From NCBI RefSeq assembly GCF_004340985.1, contig NZ_SLYB01000019.1, positions 1-45,254 of the forward strand: a DNA stretch of 45,254 nucleotides. The letters are read 5' to 3'. The stretch is from Cricetibacter osteomyelitidis (GTDB lineage Bacteria; Pseudomonadota; Gammaproteobacteria; Enterobacterales; Pasteurellaceae). Shown here one piece after another: positions 35,639-43,804 of the stretch (position 1 is the first letter of the stretch; every line of letters starts with the position of its first letter). The notes below the pieces were generated by a model. It ran no database searches. It was not told where the DNA came from and saw only the letters and a program-made list of their open reading frames with translations. The position numbers and the translations under genes are program-made.

Positions 35639-38026
35639 ATGAAATTTAAACTTATCACGTTACTCGCAAGCCTGTTTCTACTTTCCGCCTGTGATGGTGG
35701 AGAAAACATTTCAACCTGCGTCGTAAAAGTTATCCGAAACACAGCTTCTGCTGAATGTCAGCAACAATTTATCAAATATTTTTATGCGAGTAAAAAAGAA
35801 CAAAAAAGAGACTATTCTAAATTTGAGAGTAGTGCACTTCGTTTTTCACTTAGTTTTTATCCGAAAGATCATTACTTTACAATCGCCGGGCATTATCCTC
35901 AAGAAAGGCTTGGTCTCATCAAAGACGATAAAATTCAAGTCATTCCAGCGAGTTTAGCAGAATATTTCAGCAAAATTGATCGATATAAATCAGAAAAATA
36001 CGATGGTTTTATTCTCAAACAAGCTAAAGATGAGAAAGTGGGATTTATTGATCGTAATGGCGAGCTAATTTTGCCTTTTGAGTATGATTCCATTGAGCCT
36101 GACAAAGAAAAACCGGATCTTTTTATTGTAAGAAAAAATGACAAAATGGCATTGCTGGATGAGAATCTTAATGCACTAATTCCTTTCCAAGATGGTAGCC
36201 TTTATCGCGATAAAATAGGATCAGAATCTTATTTTAAATCATCTGTATATTATAATGATAGTTTTACATATAATCTGTATAACGAAAATGGAAAACTGCT
36301 GATTGAAAACTACGACAGTATCAGTCAATTTCACAATGAAAGGTATTCTCATTTATGGAAAGTCTACCGAAAAGCACCAGGATACACATCCTATATCGCA
36401 ATTTTTGATAATCAGGGCAATGTGATTCTTGATTTTATCAAGGGCTATATTGAACTGCATACTTTTACCGATCCAAATAATGGAAAAATAAACGGCTTTT
36501 TTGAAGTAAGTATGCAAAATAAACATAAAATATTTGGAATAGATGGTAAAGAAATCAATGGTGTTTTATACGATAAAATTCGGCCCCAAAGTAATGGCCT
36601 CATTAATTATAGACTCAATGATAAAGAAGGAATTATCGATGCCACCGGTAAAGCAATCACAAACATTGATTATGATAAGATCACTGCGGTCGGAATGAAA
36701 AACAGCACCCTTTATTTGGTACAAAAAAACAATAAATTTGGGATATTGGATGTAAATGGAAAAAAATTGACTAAATTACAATATGATGGGATTGATCGCT
36801 TTACTGATACACTATTAGATGTACAAAAAAACGGCAAATTCGGATTATTAGATATGCAAGGTCATATTGTTGTGCCAATCAAATATGACAATATAGCTCA
36901 ATACTCGGACGGTATGATTGCCGTAAAATCTAATAATAAATGGGGAATTCTCGATCATACTGGCAAAAAACTTATTACCCCACAATATGAAAACTTGGCT
37001 GCTTATAACTATGATATACAGCTGAGCGATCATATTGTTTTTTATCAAAATGGAAAATTGGGAATAGTCAACCAGCAAAATAAGGTTGTACTTCCCGCTA
37101 TTTATGATGATATTCGCTACTTTGACCGAAAAAAAGCAACCGTCTGTAAAAACGGACAAGGTTGCGGGATGATTGATATCAATGGCTCAGTATTAGTTGA
37201 TCTGAAATATCAGGATACTAAAAATTACAATGACGGATTGCTAACCGCACAATTAGGCGATAAATGGGGACTGATTGATATCGCAAATAATGAAATTCTG
37301 CTTGATTTTGAATACGATAAACCTCTTAATTTTAATGAATCCGGTACTGCCTATGTGAAACAATATGGGGACTCATTTGATATCAATCGTCAAGGCGAAC
37401 GCCTAGAGCCCAACGAAACCTATGTTGAAATGCAAAAGCTGAACAAAGACGAATTTAAGCTAGAACCGGTATCTAAAGCCCGTATCACACCACAAGTTGA
37501 CAATACTGCAACGCTAGAGTATCAGAAATTCATTGGCTGGATTACGCCTAAAATAACAAGCTATCAGAACTCATTATTTAAAGCCGTTGAACAAATACCG
37601 GATAATTATAATATTAGGGACTTTTCACCAATTTATGAACATATTACAGAGCCATTAATCAAAGAATGGGAAAGTTATTATCAGTTTTTAGAACAAACCG
37701 TCCCTGAACTGGAACAGCTTAATTTACAAACACCGGAAATCAAATATTTTGCCTATAAATATTTGGAATACTGTATTATGAATGAGCGATTTTTGCAGGT
37801 GATCTTTGAAAATGCCACGATTGAAAATCCAATAAACGGTGAAAGTGTATTAAGAACATTTCAAACATACGGTACTGCACTTGGAAAAAACAAATTGATG
37901 CAACGCTATGAACAATATCTCTATAATCGTTTGTCTGTTGGAACAATCCACAAAATGCTGAAATCAAGCAAAGACGAGTTTGAGTTTTTATTGCAACGAA
38001 TGAATGACAAATATAGCGGAAAATAA
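35639..38026 (+). CDS. Large WG-repeat lipoprotein
   Basis: This 795-residue predicted lipoprotein has a signal peptide ending in the lipobox LSAC (lipidated Cys18). Residues about 130-560 contain at least eight WG-type repeats, about 23-45 residues apart, such as KVGFIDRNGELILPFEYDSI, FGILDVNGKKLTKLQYDGI, FGLLDMQGHIVVPIKYDNI and WGILDHTGKKLITPQYENL. Residues about 600-795 form a separate, mostly helical domain rich in Glu, Tyr and Lys. WG (KWG) repeats form beta structures and usually occur in cell-surface or secreted proteins; their function is poorly known. Codon use looks more A/T-rich than in neighbours and no uptake signal occurs in the gene. AAGGAAAA precedes the ATG. It sits between argC and argE and ends 29 bases before argE, so argE is probably co-transcribed with it. 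Its role is unknown. Confidence 0.8.
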   Translation: MKFKLITLLASLFLLSACDGGENISTCVVKVIRNTASAECQQQFIKYFYASKKEQKRDYSKFESSALRFSLSFYPKDHYFTIAGHYPQERLGLIKDDKIQVIPASLAEYFSKIDRYKSEKYDGFILKQAKDEKVGFIDRNGELILPFEYDSIEPDKEKPDLFIVRKNDKMALLDENLNALIPFQDGSLYRDKIGSESYFKSSVYYNDSFTYNLYNENGKLLIENYDSISQFHNERYSHLWKVYRKAPGYTSYIAIFDNQGNVILDFIKGYIELHTFTDPNNGKINGFFEVSMQNKHKIFGIDGKEINGVLYDKIRPQSNGLINYRLNDKEGIIDATGKAITNIDYDKITAVGMKNSTLYLVQKNNKFGILDVNGKKLTKLQYDGIDRFTDTLLDVQKNGKFGLLDMQGHIVVPIKYDNIAQYSDGMIAVKSNNKWGILDHTGKKLITPQYENLAAYNYDIQLSDHIVFYQNGKLGIVNQQNKVVLPAIYDDIRYFDRKKATVCKNGQGCGMIDINGSVLVDLKYQDTKNYNDGLLTAQLGDKWGLIDIANNEILLDFEYDKPLNFNESGTAYVKQYGDSFDINRQGERLEPNETYVEMQKLNKDEFKLEPVSKARITPQVDNTATLEYQKFIGWITPKITSYQNSLFKAVEQIPDNYNIRDFSPIYEHITEPLIKEWESYYQFLEQTVPELEQLNLQTPEIKYFAYKYLEYCIMNERFLQVIFENATIENPINGESVLRTFQTYGTALGKNKLMQRYEQYLYNRLSVGTIHKMLKSSKDEFEFLLQRMNDKYSGK

Positions 38027-38055
38027 CACACTAAAAACAGTAAAAGGCACTTATT

Positions 38056-39201
38056 ATGAAAAAAGTACCCGATTTTTTAACAATGTATTCCCAACTTATC
38101 GCAATGCCGACCATCAGCGATATTTATGAAAAAAACGATTTATCTAACCGCACTTTAATTGAAGTGATGGCACAATGGTTGCAGGATCTCGGCTTTAAAA
38201 CAGAAATTCTGCCGGTGAAAGGCGGGCGGGATAAATATAATTTATTAGCCACCTACGGCGAAGGAGAAGGCGGGTTGTTGCTGTCCGGACATACGGACAC
38301 AGTGCCTTTTGATGAAGGCCGTTGGACGTTCGATCCGTTCAAACTCACGGAAAAAGACGGTAAATTCTACGGCTTAGGCACGGCGGATATGAAAGGCTTT
38401 TTTGCTTTTGTGATTGATACGCTCGCCCAATTAGATCTCAGCAAACTCACTAAACCGCTGCGGATTTTAGCCACGGCGGATGAAGAAACCACGATGCTCG
38501 GTGTACGGACTTTTGCTCAGCACACGCATATCCGCCCCGATTGCGCCATTATCGGCGAACCTACATCACTCAAAGCGGTACGGGCTCATAAAGGGCATAT
38601 GGGAAACAGTTTGCGGATTGTGGGCAAATCCGGTCATTCCAGCAATCCGGAGAAAGGCATCAATGCCATTGAATTAATGCACGAAGCCACTGGCTATTTG
38701 ATGAATTTACGCAATCAATTGAAAAATAAATATCATCACGATGCCTTTGAGATCCCTTATCCTACAATGAACTTTGGGGCGATTCACGGTGGTGACGCGG
38801 TAAACCGCATTTGCGGTTGCTGCGAATTGCATTTTGATATTCGTCCGTTACCGAAAATGCGGTTGGAAGATTTAGATGAAATGGTGCGAGAAGCTCTTGC
38901 GCCGATGTTTGCACGCTGGGGCGACCGCATTGAACTCTTTAATCTGCACGCCCCAACACCGGGTTATGAATGCGAACATTCTGCTCAAATCGTACAAGTG
39001 GTGGAAAAATTAATCGGCGAAAAATGTGAAGTGGTAAACTATTGCACGGAAGCCCCGTTTATCCAACAACTTTGTCCGACCTTAGTGCTCGGTCCCGGCT
39101 CTATCGAACAGGCACATCAACCGGACGAATTTTTATCCGCTGATTTTATCAAACCTACTAAGGAACTGTTATCAAAATTGATTGTCCATTTTTGTGGATG
39201 A
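38056..39201 (+). CDS. argE: Acetylornithine deacetylase
   Basis: ArgE removes the acetyl group from N-acetylornithine to give ornithine. The 381-residue M20-family metallopeptidase has the metal ligands in [17 protein letters not shown] and [11 protein letters not shown], the catalytic/metal acidic pair in [11 protein letters not shown], and [20 protein letters not shown]. The late [20 protein letters not shown] leads to the last metal-binding histidine (EQAHQPDEF). The length matches E. coli ArgE. Closely related DapE is excluded by these ArgE-type motifs and by the arg neighbours. Use of ArgE indicates the linear rather than cyclic pathway. Confidence 0.93.
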   Translation: MKKVPDFLTMYSQLIAMPTISDIYEKNDLSNRTLIEVMAQWLQDLGFKTEILPVKGGRDKYNLLATYGEGEGGLLLSGHTDTVPFDEGRWTFDPFKLTEKDGKFYGLGTADMKGFFAFVIDTLAQLDLSKLTKPLRILATADEETTMLGVRTFAQHTHIRPDCAIIGEPTSLKAVRAHKGHMGNSLRIVGKSGHSSNPEKGINAIELMHEATGYLMNLRNQLKNKYHHDAFEIPYPTMNFGAIHGGDAVNRICGCCELHFDIRPLPKMRLEDLDEMVREALAPMFARWGDRIELFNLHAPTPGYECEHSAQIVQVVEKLIGEKCEVVNYCTEAPFIQQLCPTLVLGPGSIEQAHQPDEFLSADFIKPTKELLSKLIVHFCG

Positions 39202-39266
39202 AATAATTTATCCCTCGTCCGCTTGCGGAAGAGAGAAAATATCCGAAAAAACATACAACAGAAAAA

Positions 39267-40985
39267 ATGAAAAAAACGACCGCACTTTTGCTGATGCTGT
39301 TTAGCACAATGGCATCAGCCGCCGATTTAGAACAACAACGTGAAACCTATCAAAAAATTTCACAGTTGTTGGCGATTTCCGGCAGCCGGCCAACTCTGGA
39401 TTTGGTTAACGCTATGAAGGGGGAACTGAAGGATTATCCCTTGCTGCCTTATGTGGAATATCGCATCACCAAAGTCCCCGGCAATTTAACGCTGCAAAAC
39501 ATTCGGGCGTTTCAACAACAATATCCGCATTTTCCCTTTAACGGGGATTTGAATAAACAATGGCAGGAGCAATTTGCACAGCCCAAACCGCCGCAATCGG
39601 ATAACCGTTCGGCAGAAATTCGCGATTTGGTTCAAAATCCGCAAAATTTGCCAATATTTGCAGCGAATGCAGCGGTAACAGCGGAAAACACTCAAGCGGT
39701 AATTAATACGTTTCCGGCTTTTGTGAAAAGTTTGAAAGAAACCTCGGTGGATGCAAAGGATCCTTTTGGAATTTATCAGCAATGGGCGGATAAATTCCGG
39801 CTGAATCAAACACAAATCACTCAATGGCGTTCTGCATTGACATGGCAGTTATTTGACAGCAAAATCCGTGCACTGCAAATCTGGCGGGATAATCAAATCA
39901 AAACGTTGAAAGAAGATCGTCAAACAGAACGGCGTTTACGCATTGCAATTCGCGAGCAAAAATCCTTGAAAGAATGGTTGGATTTACTCACCACCGAAGC
40001 CAAGCAAAAAGACGAATGGCAATATTGGATGGCCAAAGATTTGGCAAAAAGCAAAGAAGAGAAAAAATCTCGTCAAATATTGACCGCACTTGCAAAAAAC
40101 CGCGGCTTTTATGCAATGCTTGCCTGTCAGGAATTAGGCGTTGAATATCGTCCGGAAATGGCTCAAGTTGCCGTATCGACACCAATAGTGACTCAAAGCA
40201 ACAAACAAACCGCTCAATCAGCATCACAGTCGCCACCCAAGCCAAAGGCTAAATCCACCGTAGCTGAACGTTTTCACGGCGAGCTTGCCCGCATTGTAGA
40301 ATTGCGTTATTTAGGCGAAACAGTAAACGTAAACCGGGAATGGAAAGCCTTGCTGGATCGCGTTGATTTTAATGATAAATTGGCTTTATCCCAATATGCT
40401 CAAGATCAACAATGGTTTGATTTAGGCGTGGAAGCCACCATTCAGGCTAAAGCCTGGGATTATATCAGCCTGCGTTTGCCGAATGCTTATCTGAACTGGT
40501 TTGATTTGCATTTAAAAAATACAAAAATCAACCGCACTTTTGCTATGGCTATTGCCCGCCAGGAAAGTGCCTGGCGACCTGCTGTAACATCATCAGCCAA
40601 CGCCCGCGGGTTAATGCAGTTATTGCCGAGCACGGCAAAAGACACCGCTCAAAAATTCCAACTGCCTTATAATCGTGAAAGCCAACTGCTTGAACCTTTT
40701 AATAATATTATGCTCGGCACTGCTCACTTGCAGGAACTGTATGAACAATATGGTGACAACCGTATTTTAATTGCTTCAGCCTATAATGCAGGCCCGCATC
40801 GGGTGAAACAATGGCTGGCACGTGCTGGCGGAAAACTCTCTATGGCAGAATTTGTGGCAACAATTCCTTTTTATGAAACAAGGAATTATGTGCAAAATGT
40901 GCTGACTTATGACTATTATTATCAAATTTTACAAAATAAATCCTTGCAAAAGTTCACTAAAGCGGAATATGATCGGATGTACTAG
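39267..40985 (+). CDS. slt: Soluble lytic murein transglycosylase
   Basis: Slt cleaves the glycan strand of peptidoglycan with formation of 1,6-anhydromuramic acid in the periplasm. The 572-residue protein has a signal peptide cleaved near MASAADLEQQ (residues 12-20), a long superhelical alpha-domain and a C-terminal lysozyme-like catalytic domain (about 420-560). The catalytic glutamate lies in AIARQESAWRPAVTSSANAR, followed by GLMQLLPSTAKDTAQ. It is somewhat shorter than E. coli Slt70. The interior 300-330 is a Ser/Pro/Gln/Lys-rich linker. Its stop codon lies inside the trp operator that precedes trpR. Confidence 0.93.
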   Translation: MKKTTALLLMLFSTMASAADLEQQRETYQKISQLLAISGSRPTLDLVNAMKGELKDYPLLPYVEYRITKVPGNLTLQNIRAFQQQYPHFPFNGDLNKQWQEQFAQPKPPQSDNRSAEIRDLVQNPQNLPIFAANAAVTAENTQAVINTFPAFVKSLKETSVDAKDPFGIYQQWADKFRLNQTQITQWRSALTWQLFDSKIRALQIWRDNQIKTLKEDRQTERRLRIAIREQKSLKEWLDLLTTEAKQKDEWQYWMAKDLAKSKEEKKSRQILTALAKNRGFYAMLACQELGVEYRPEMAQVAVSTPIVTQSNKQTAQSASQSPPKPKAKSTVAERFHGELARIVELRYLGETVNVNREWKALLDRVDFNDKLALSQYAQDQQWFDLGVEATIQAKAWDYISLRLPNAYLNWFDLHLKNTKINRTFAMAIARQESAWRPAVTSSANARGLMQLLPSTAKDTAQKFQLPYNRESQLLEPFNNIMLGTAHLQELYEQYGDNRILIASAYNAGPHRVKQWLARAGGKLSMAEFVATIPFYETRNYVQNVLTYDYYYQILQNKSLQKFTKAEYDRMY

Positions 40986-40996
40986 TTAAATAGTTC
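40979..40996. promoter_or_regulatory. Trp repressor operator in front of trpR
   Basis: GTACTAGTTAAATAGTTC is the reverse complement of GAACTATTTAACTAGTAC. From memory the E. coli trp operator core is GAACTAGTTAACTAGTAC, so 17 of 18 bases agree. It overlaps the slt stop codon and lies five bases before TATAAT (41002-41007) and 20 bases before the trpR start. This indicates autoregulation of trpR, as in E. coli. Confidence 0.8.
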
Positions 40997-41016
40997 AGTA
41001 TTATAATGGTGGAGTT

Positions 41017-41316
41017 ATGTATATCAGCAAAAATATGGAACAATGGAACGCCTTTATTGCAACCTTACGCACGGCATTTGAGCAGGGTAAAGAAAATGAA
41101 TTTTTGACCTTATTACTCACCGCCGACGAACGGGATGCCGTGGGTTTACGATTACAAATAGTGAAGCAACTGCAAGAGAAAGTGTCGCAGCGGGAAATTC
41201 AGCAGAATCTGAATACCAGTGCCGCCACCATTACTCGCGGTTCCAATATGATCAAAACCATGCCGCCGGAATTTATGGATTGGATTAAAACGCAACTTGA
41301 TGAACAAGCTCATTAG
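41017..41316 (+). CDS. trpR: Trp operon repressor
   Basis: TrpR binds tryptophan and represses trp-related genes and itself. The 99-residue helical protein has the family stretch [20 protein letters not shown] and the helix-turn-helix [20 protein letters not shown], with the tryptophan-binding arginine and threonine region intact. GGTGGAG is the ribosome-binding site. It overlaps mtgA by 17 bases, so the two are translated in a coupled way. A strong operator precedes it. No trp biosynthesis genes lie in this window. Confidence 0.95.
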   Translation: MYISKNMEQWNAFIATLRTAFEQGKENEFLTLLLTADERDAVGLRLQIVKQLQEKVSQREIQQNLNTSAATITRGSNMIKTMPPEFMDWIKTQLDEQAH

Positions 41317-42028
41317 GGTATTAAAAAAATCAAAGCCTTATCGTCAATTAAAACGTTATGGCTGGCAGGTTTTAGGCGGATTTTTCACCGCACTTTTGAT
41401 AAGCACATTACTGTTTCGTTTTGTGCCAATTCCTTTTTCCGCTTATATGGCACAGCAAAGTGTGGGCAATTTATTACAAGGCAATTTTAAATACGATACC
41501 CGCTATCAATGGGTGAATTTAGATAAAATTTCATCATCAATGCAGCTCGCCGTAATTGCTGCGGAAGATCAAAAATTTCCAAACCACTACGGTTTTGATT
41601 GGGATGCGATTCAAAGTGCGGTGAAATTTAACCAAAAATCCAAACGCACCCGCGGCGGTTCCACCATTTCTCAACAAACTGTCAAAAATCTTTATTTATG
41701 GCATGGTCAAAGCTGGCTTCGCAAAGGTATTGAAGTACCGATGACCTTCATACTGGAAATATTATGGCCAAAAGAACGGATCTTGGAGGTCTATTTAAAC
41801 ATCGCTCAATTTGGCGACGGCATTTTTGGCGTGGAAGCGGCCAGCCGGCATTATTTCAAAAAATCAGCGGCAAAACTTACCCAATCAGAAGCAGCATTAT
41901 TAGCCGCGGTACTGCCGAATCCTATTATCTACAAAGTCAATAAACCCAGCACTTATGTACGCCATAAACAGCAATGGATTATGCGACAAATGAACCAACT
42001 TGGTCGTGATTATTTGCAAAAATTGTGA
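41300..42028 (+). CDS. mtgA: Monofunctional biosynthetic peptidoglycan transglycosylase
   Basis: MtgA polymerises lipid II into glycan strands at the inner membrane. The 242-residue GT51 protein has one N-terminal membrane helix (about residues 18-38, [18 protein letters not shown]) and the catalytic glutamate motif [39 protein letters not shown] carries the second catalytic region, followed by [20 protein letters not shown]. The ATG at 41300 is preferred to a TTG three bases earlier. It begins inside the end of trpR. This trpR-mtgA pairing is shared with related genera. Confidence 0.94.
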   Translation: MNKLIRVLKKSKPYRQLKRYGWQVLGGFFTALLISTLLFRFVPIPFSAYMAQQSVGNLLQGNFKYDTRYQWVNLDKISSSMQLAVIAAEDQKFPNHYGFDWDAIQSAVKFNQKSKRTRGGSTISQQTVKNLYLWHGQSWLRKGIEVPMTFILEILWPKERILEVYLNIAQFGDGIFGVEAASRHYFKKSAAKLTQSEAALLAAVLPNPIIYKVNKPSTYVRHKQQWIMRQMNQLGRDYLQKL

Positions 42029-42104
42029 TCACCATCACGCTATATTTTGTGACAAAATGTTAATCTAACGCTAGTTAAATATCATCAAAATTAAGGAGAT
42101 TCCT

Positions 42105-42851
42105 ATGGCCATTTTAGTAACAGGGGCATCAGCGGGATTTGGTAAAGCCATTTGCACTGCGTTTATAGAAGCCGAATTTCGCGTTATCGGGGCCGCACGC
42201 CGTTTAGACAAACTGGAAGCATTACACCAGGAATTTGGCAATCAATTCTATCCGCTGCAAATGGATGTGTCAGAAACAGATAAAATTGACACCGCACTTG
42301 CAAGTTTGCCGCCCGACTGGCAAGAAATTGATTTGTTGGTGAACAATGCCGGTTTGGCATTAGGTTTAGAGCCGGCTTATCAAGCCAACTTCAATGATTG
42401 GCATACGATGATCAATACTAATATCATCGGTCTCACCTATCTTACCCGTCAAGTGTTGCCGCAAATGGTGGAACGTAAACGCGGGCATATTATCAATTTA
42501 GGTTCTATTGCGGGCACTTATCCTTACCCAGGCGGTAATGTCTATGGAGCGACTAAAGCCTTTGTGGAACAGTTCAGTTTGAATTTACGGGCTGATTTGG
42601 CCGGTACGCGTGTGCGTGTCACCAACGTAGAACCGGGTTTATGCGGCGGCACGGAATTTTCCAACGTTCGTTTCAAAGGTGATGATGCCAAAGCGGCAAA
42701 ACTTTACGAACGCGTAGAATATATTCAGCCGGAAGATATCGCCAATACGATTTTGTGGATTTACCAACAACCGCAGCATGTAAATATCAACCGCATTGAA
42801 ATTATGCCGGTAGCACAGAGTTTTTCAGCTTTAGCAGTAGCGAGAAATTGA
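42105..42851 (+). CDS. ydfG: NADP-dependent 3-hydroxy acid dehydrogenase, YdfG type
   Basis: YdfG is a short-chain dehydrogenase that oxidises L-allo-threonine, 3-hydroxypropionate and similar 3-hydroxy acids with NADP+. The 248-residue protein has the cofactor loop TGASAGFG, NNAG at about residue 85, the catalytic serine in NLGSIAGTYPYPGG and the YGATK active site. The C-terminal EIMPVAQSFSALAVAR is characteristic of the YdfG branch. AAGGAG lies before the ATG. The gene is monocistronic, with its own gap upstream (42029-42104) and a bidirectional terminator downstream. Confidence 0.9.
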   Translation: MAILVTGASAGFGKAICTAFIEAEFRVIGAARRLDKLEALHQEFGNQFYPLQMDVSETDKIDTALASLPPDWQEIDLLVNNAGLALGLEPAYQANFNDWHTMINTNIIGLTYLTRQVLPQMVERKRGHIINLGSIAGTYPYPGGNVYGATKAFVEQFSLNLRADLAGTRVRVTNVEPGLCGGTEFSNVRFKGDDAKAAKLYERVEYIQPEDIANTILWIYQQPQHVNINRIEIMPVAQSFSALAVARN

Positions 42852-42852
42852 T

Positions 42853-42889
42853 AAAATCTACCGCACTTGACATAAGTGCGGTAGATTTT
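42853..42889. terminator. Bidirectional paired uptake-signal terminator between convergent genes
   Basis: AAAATCTACCGCACTT (42853-42868) pairs perfectly over 16 bp with 42874-42889 around a GACAT loop. It lies between ydfG and the convergent GntR gene, and its outer end overlaps the GntR stop codon at 42888-42890. The A/T ends supply T-runs in both directions. Confidence 0.82.
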
Positions 42890-43640
42890 AACTGATTTTC
42901 TCTAAATTCACTCGTTTCAGGGAAATCGAACAAACATAACGATCTGCCGGATGTACCGATACTGTGGTTTCAAATACTTTTCCAAATCTATCCATATAAT
43001 AACGAATAATTTTCAACGCTGCACTGCCTACCGGAGCATTCAAAATATGACTTTGTTCTTCAGAAAGCAAAATTGCAGTAATAATTTGCCGTACTTCCGT
43101 ACTTCGTCGTCCATATTTTTGTTCAATAAGATCGCTAATCAAAGCAAGAGGATATTGTTGCACGAGTTTGCCAATTTCAGAATAAGCCAAATTTACATAG
43201 CTGCTTGTTAGACATACCGGTGATGATTTGTCGTTGCTATTTTCTCGAATACTCACAATATGTAGCCATTTGGAACCTGGTTCGCAACCGATAGTTTCTG
43301 CTAATAGCTGATCTGCCACTATTTCTTCAATATTTTTTACCACACGCACATGAGTTTGTGCCAATGCATTGAGATCTTCCAGAAATGCCATGGAATGTTC
43401 TGCACTGGTGAGATTTTGTTTTTCTTCCACACGCGTACCAGCTCGTTTTTTGCGGGAGACTAAACCAGCTTCAGATAATTCTCTCAAGGCTTCTCGAATG
43501 GTATGACGACTGGCTTGATAGGCTTCGCACAGCTCCATTTCGGTAGGTAATAAATCCCCCACGGTAAATTCACCGCTTGCAATACGTTGTGCTAGTTCTC
43601 GAGCAATGGTGGCATATAGAGGTTCTTTGATGGTTGTCAT
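42888..43640 (-). CDS. GntR-family regulator with UTRA effector domain (HutC/FarR type)
   Basis: This 250-residue regulator has an N-terminal GntR winged helix (about 8-76), with ATIARELAQRIASGEFTVGD and the recognition region LCEAYQASRHTIREALRELS. A C-terminal UTRA ligand-binding domain (about 95-240) makes it a HutC-subfamily member. It is divergent from the lyase gene at 43805, and the 164-base gap holds a promoter and two matching operators, so it probably represses that gene. The effector is unknown; UTRA domains bind small acids or sugars. The ATG at 43640 lacks a strong ribosome-binding site. Confidence 0.88.
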   Translation of the reverse strand: MTTIKEPLYATIARELAQRIASGEFTVGDLLPTEMELCEAYQASRHTIREALRELSEAGLVSRKKRAGTRVEEKQNLTSAEHSMAFLEDLNALAQTHVRVVKNIEEIVADQLLAETIGCEPGSKWLHIVSIRENSNDKSSPVCLTSSYVNLAYSEIGKLVQQYPLALISDLIEQKYGRRSTEVRQIITAILLSEEQSHILNAPVGSAALKIIRYYMDRFGKVFETTVSVHPADRYVCSISLKRVNLEKIS

Positions 43641-43690
43641 AAGTGCTATTTCATTGATTTTCCGGTGGTGACAATTTTATCAGATCTTTC

Positions 43691-43718
43691 TTGACATGGA
43701 TCAACAAAAAAATAGTAT
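43691..43718 (+). promoter_or_regulatory. Sigma-70 promoter of the lyase gene
   Basis: A perfect TTGACA (43691-43696) and TAGTAT (43713-43718) are 16 bases apart. The expected start of transcription falls just before the tandem operators at 43737-43766, so a repressor there would block elongation or initiation. Confidence 0.55.
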
Positions 43719-43736
43719 TTTATAGTTGCAATAAAT

Positions 43737-43766
43737 ATGTCCGAACATTATTATATGTACGAACAT
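43737..43766. promoter_or_regulatory. Two tandem GntR-type operators
   Basis: ATGTCCGAACAT (43737-43748) and ATGTACGAACAT (43755-43766) differ at one base and are repeated every 18 bases. Each is a near palindrome of the form ATGT-N4-ACAT, containing the GT...AC core common to GntR-family sites. They lie between the divergent GntR regulator and the lyase, just downstream of the lyase promoter. Confidence 0.65.
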
Positions 43767-43804
43767 ATTAACCACATTTTATAATCATTATTAAGGAGCA
43801 TACT

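Noticed and set aside
39214-39233. Hairpin after argE as a terminator
   Set aside because: The stem has an internal mismatch and no T-run follows.
983-42889. Repeated AAGTGCGGT as a CRISPR or transposon repeat
   Set aside because: The copies occur singly or as inverted pairs, within and between genes on both strands, with no regular spacing; this is the Pasteurellaceae DNA uptake signal.
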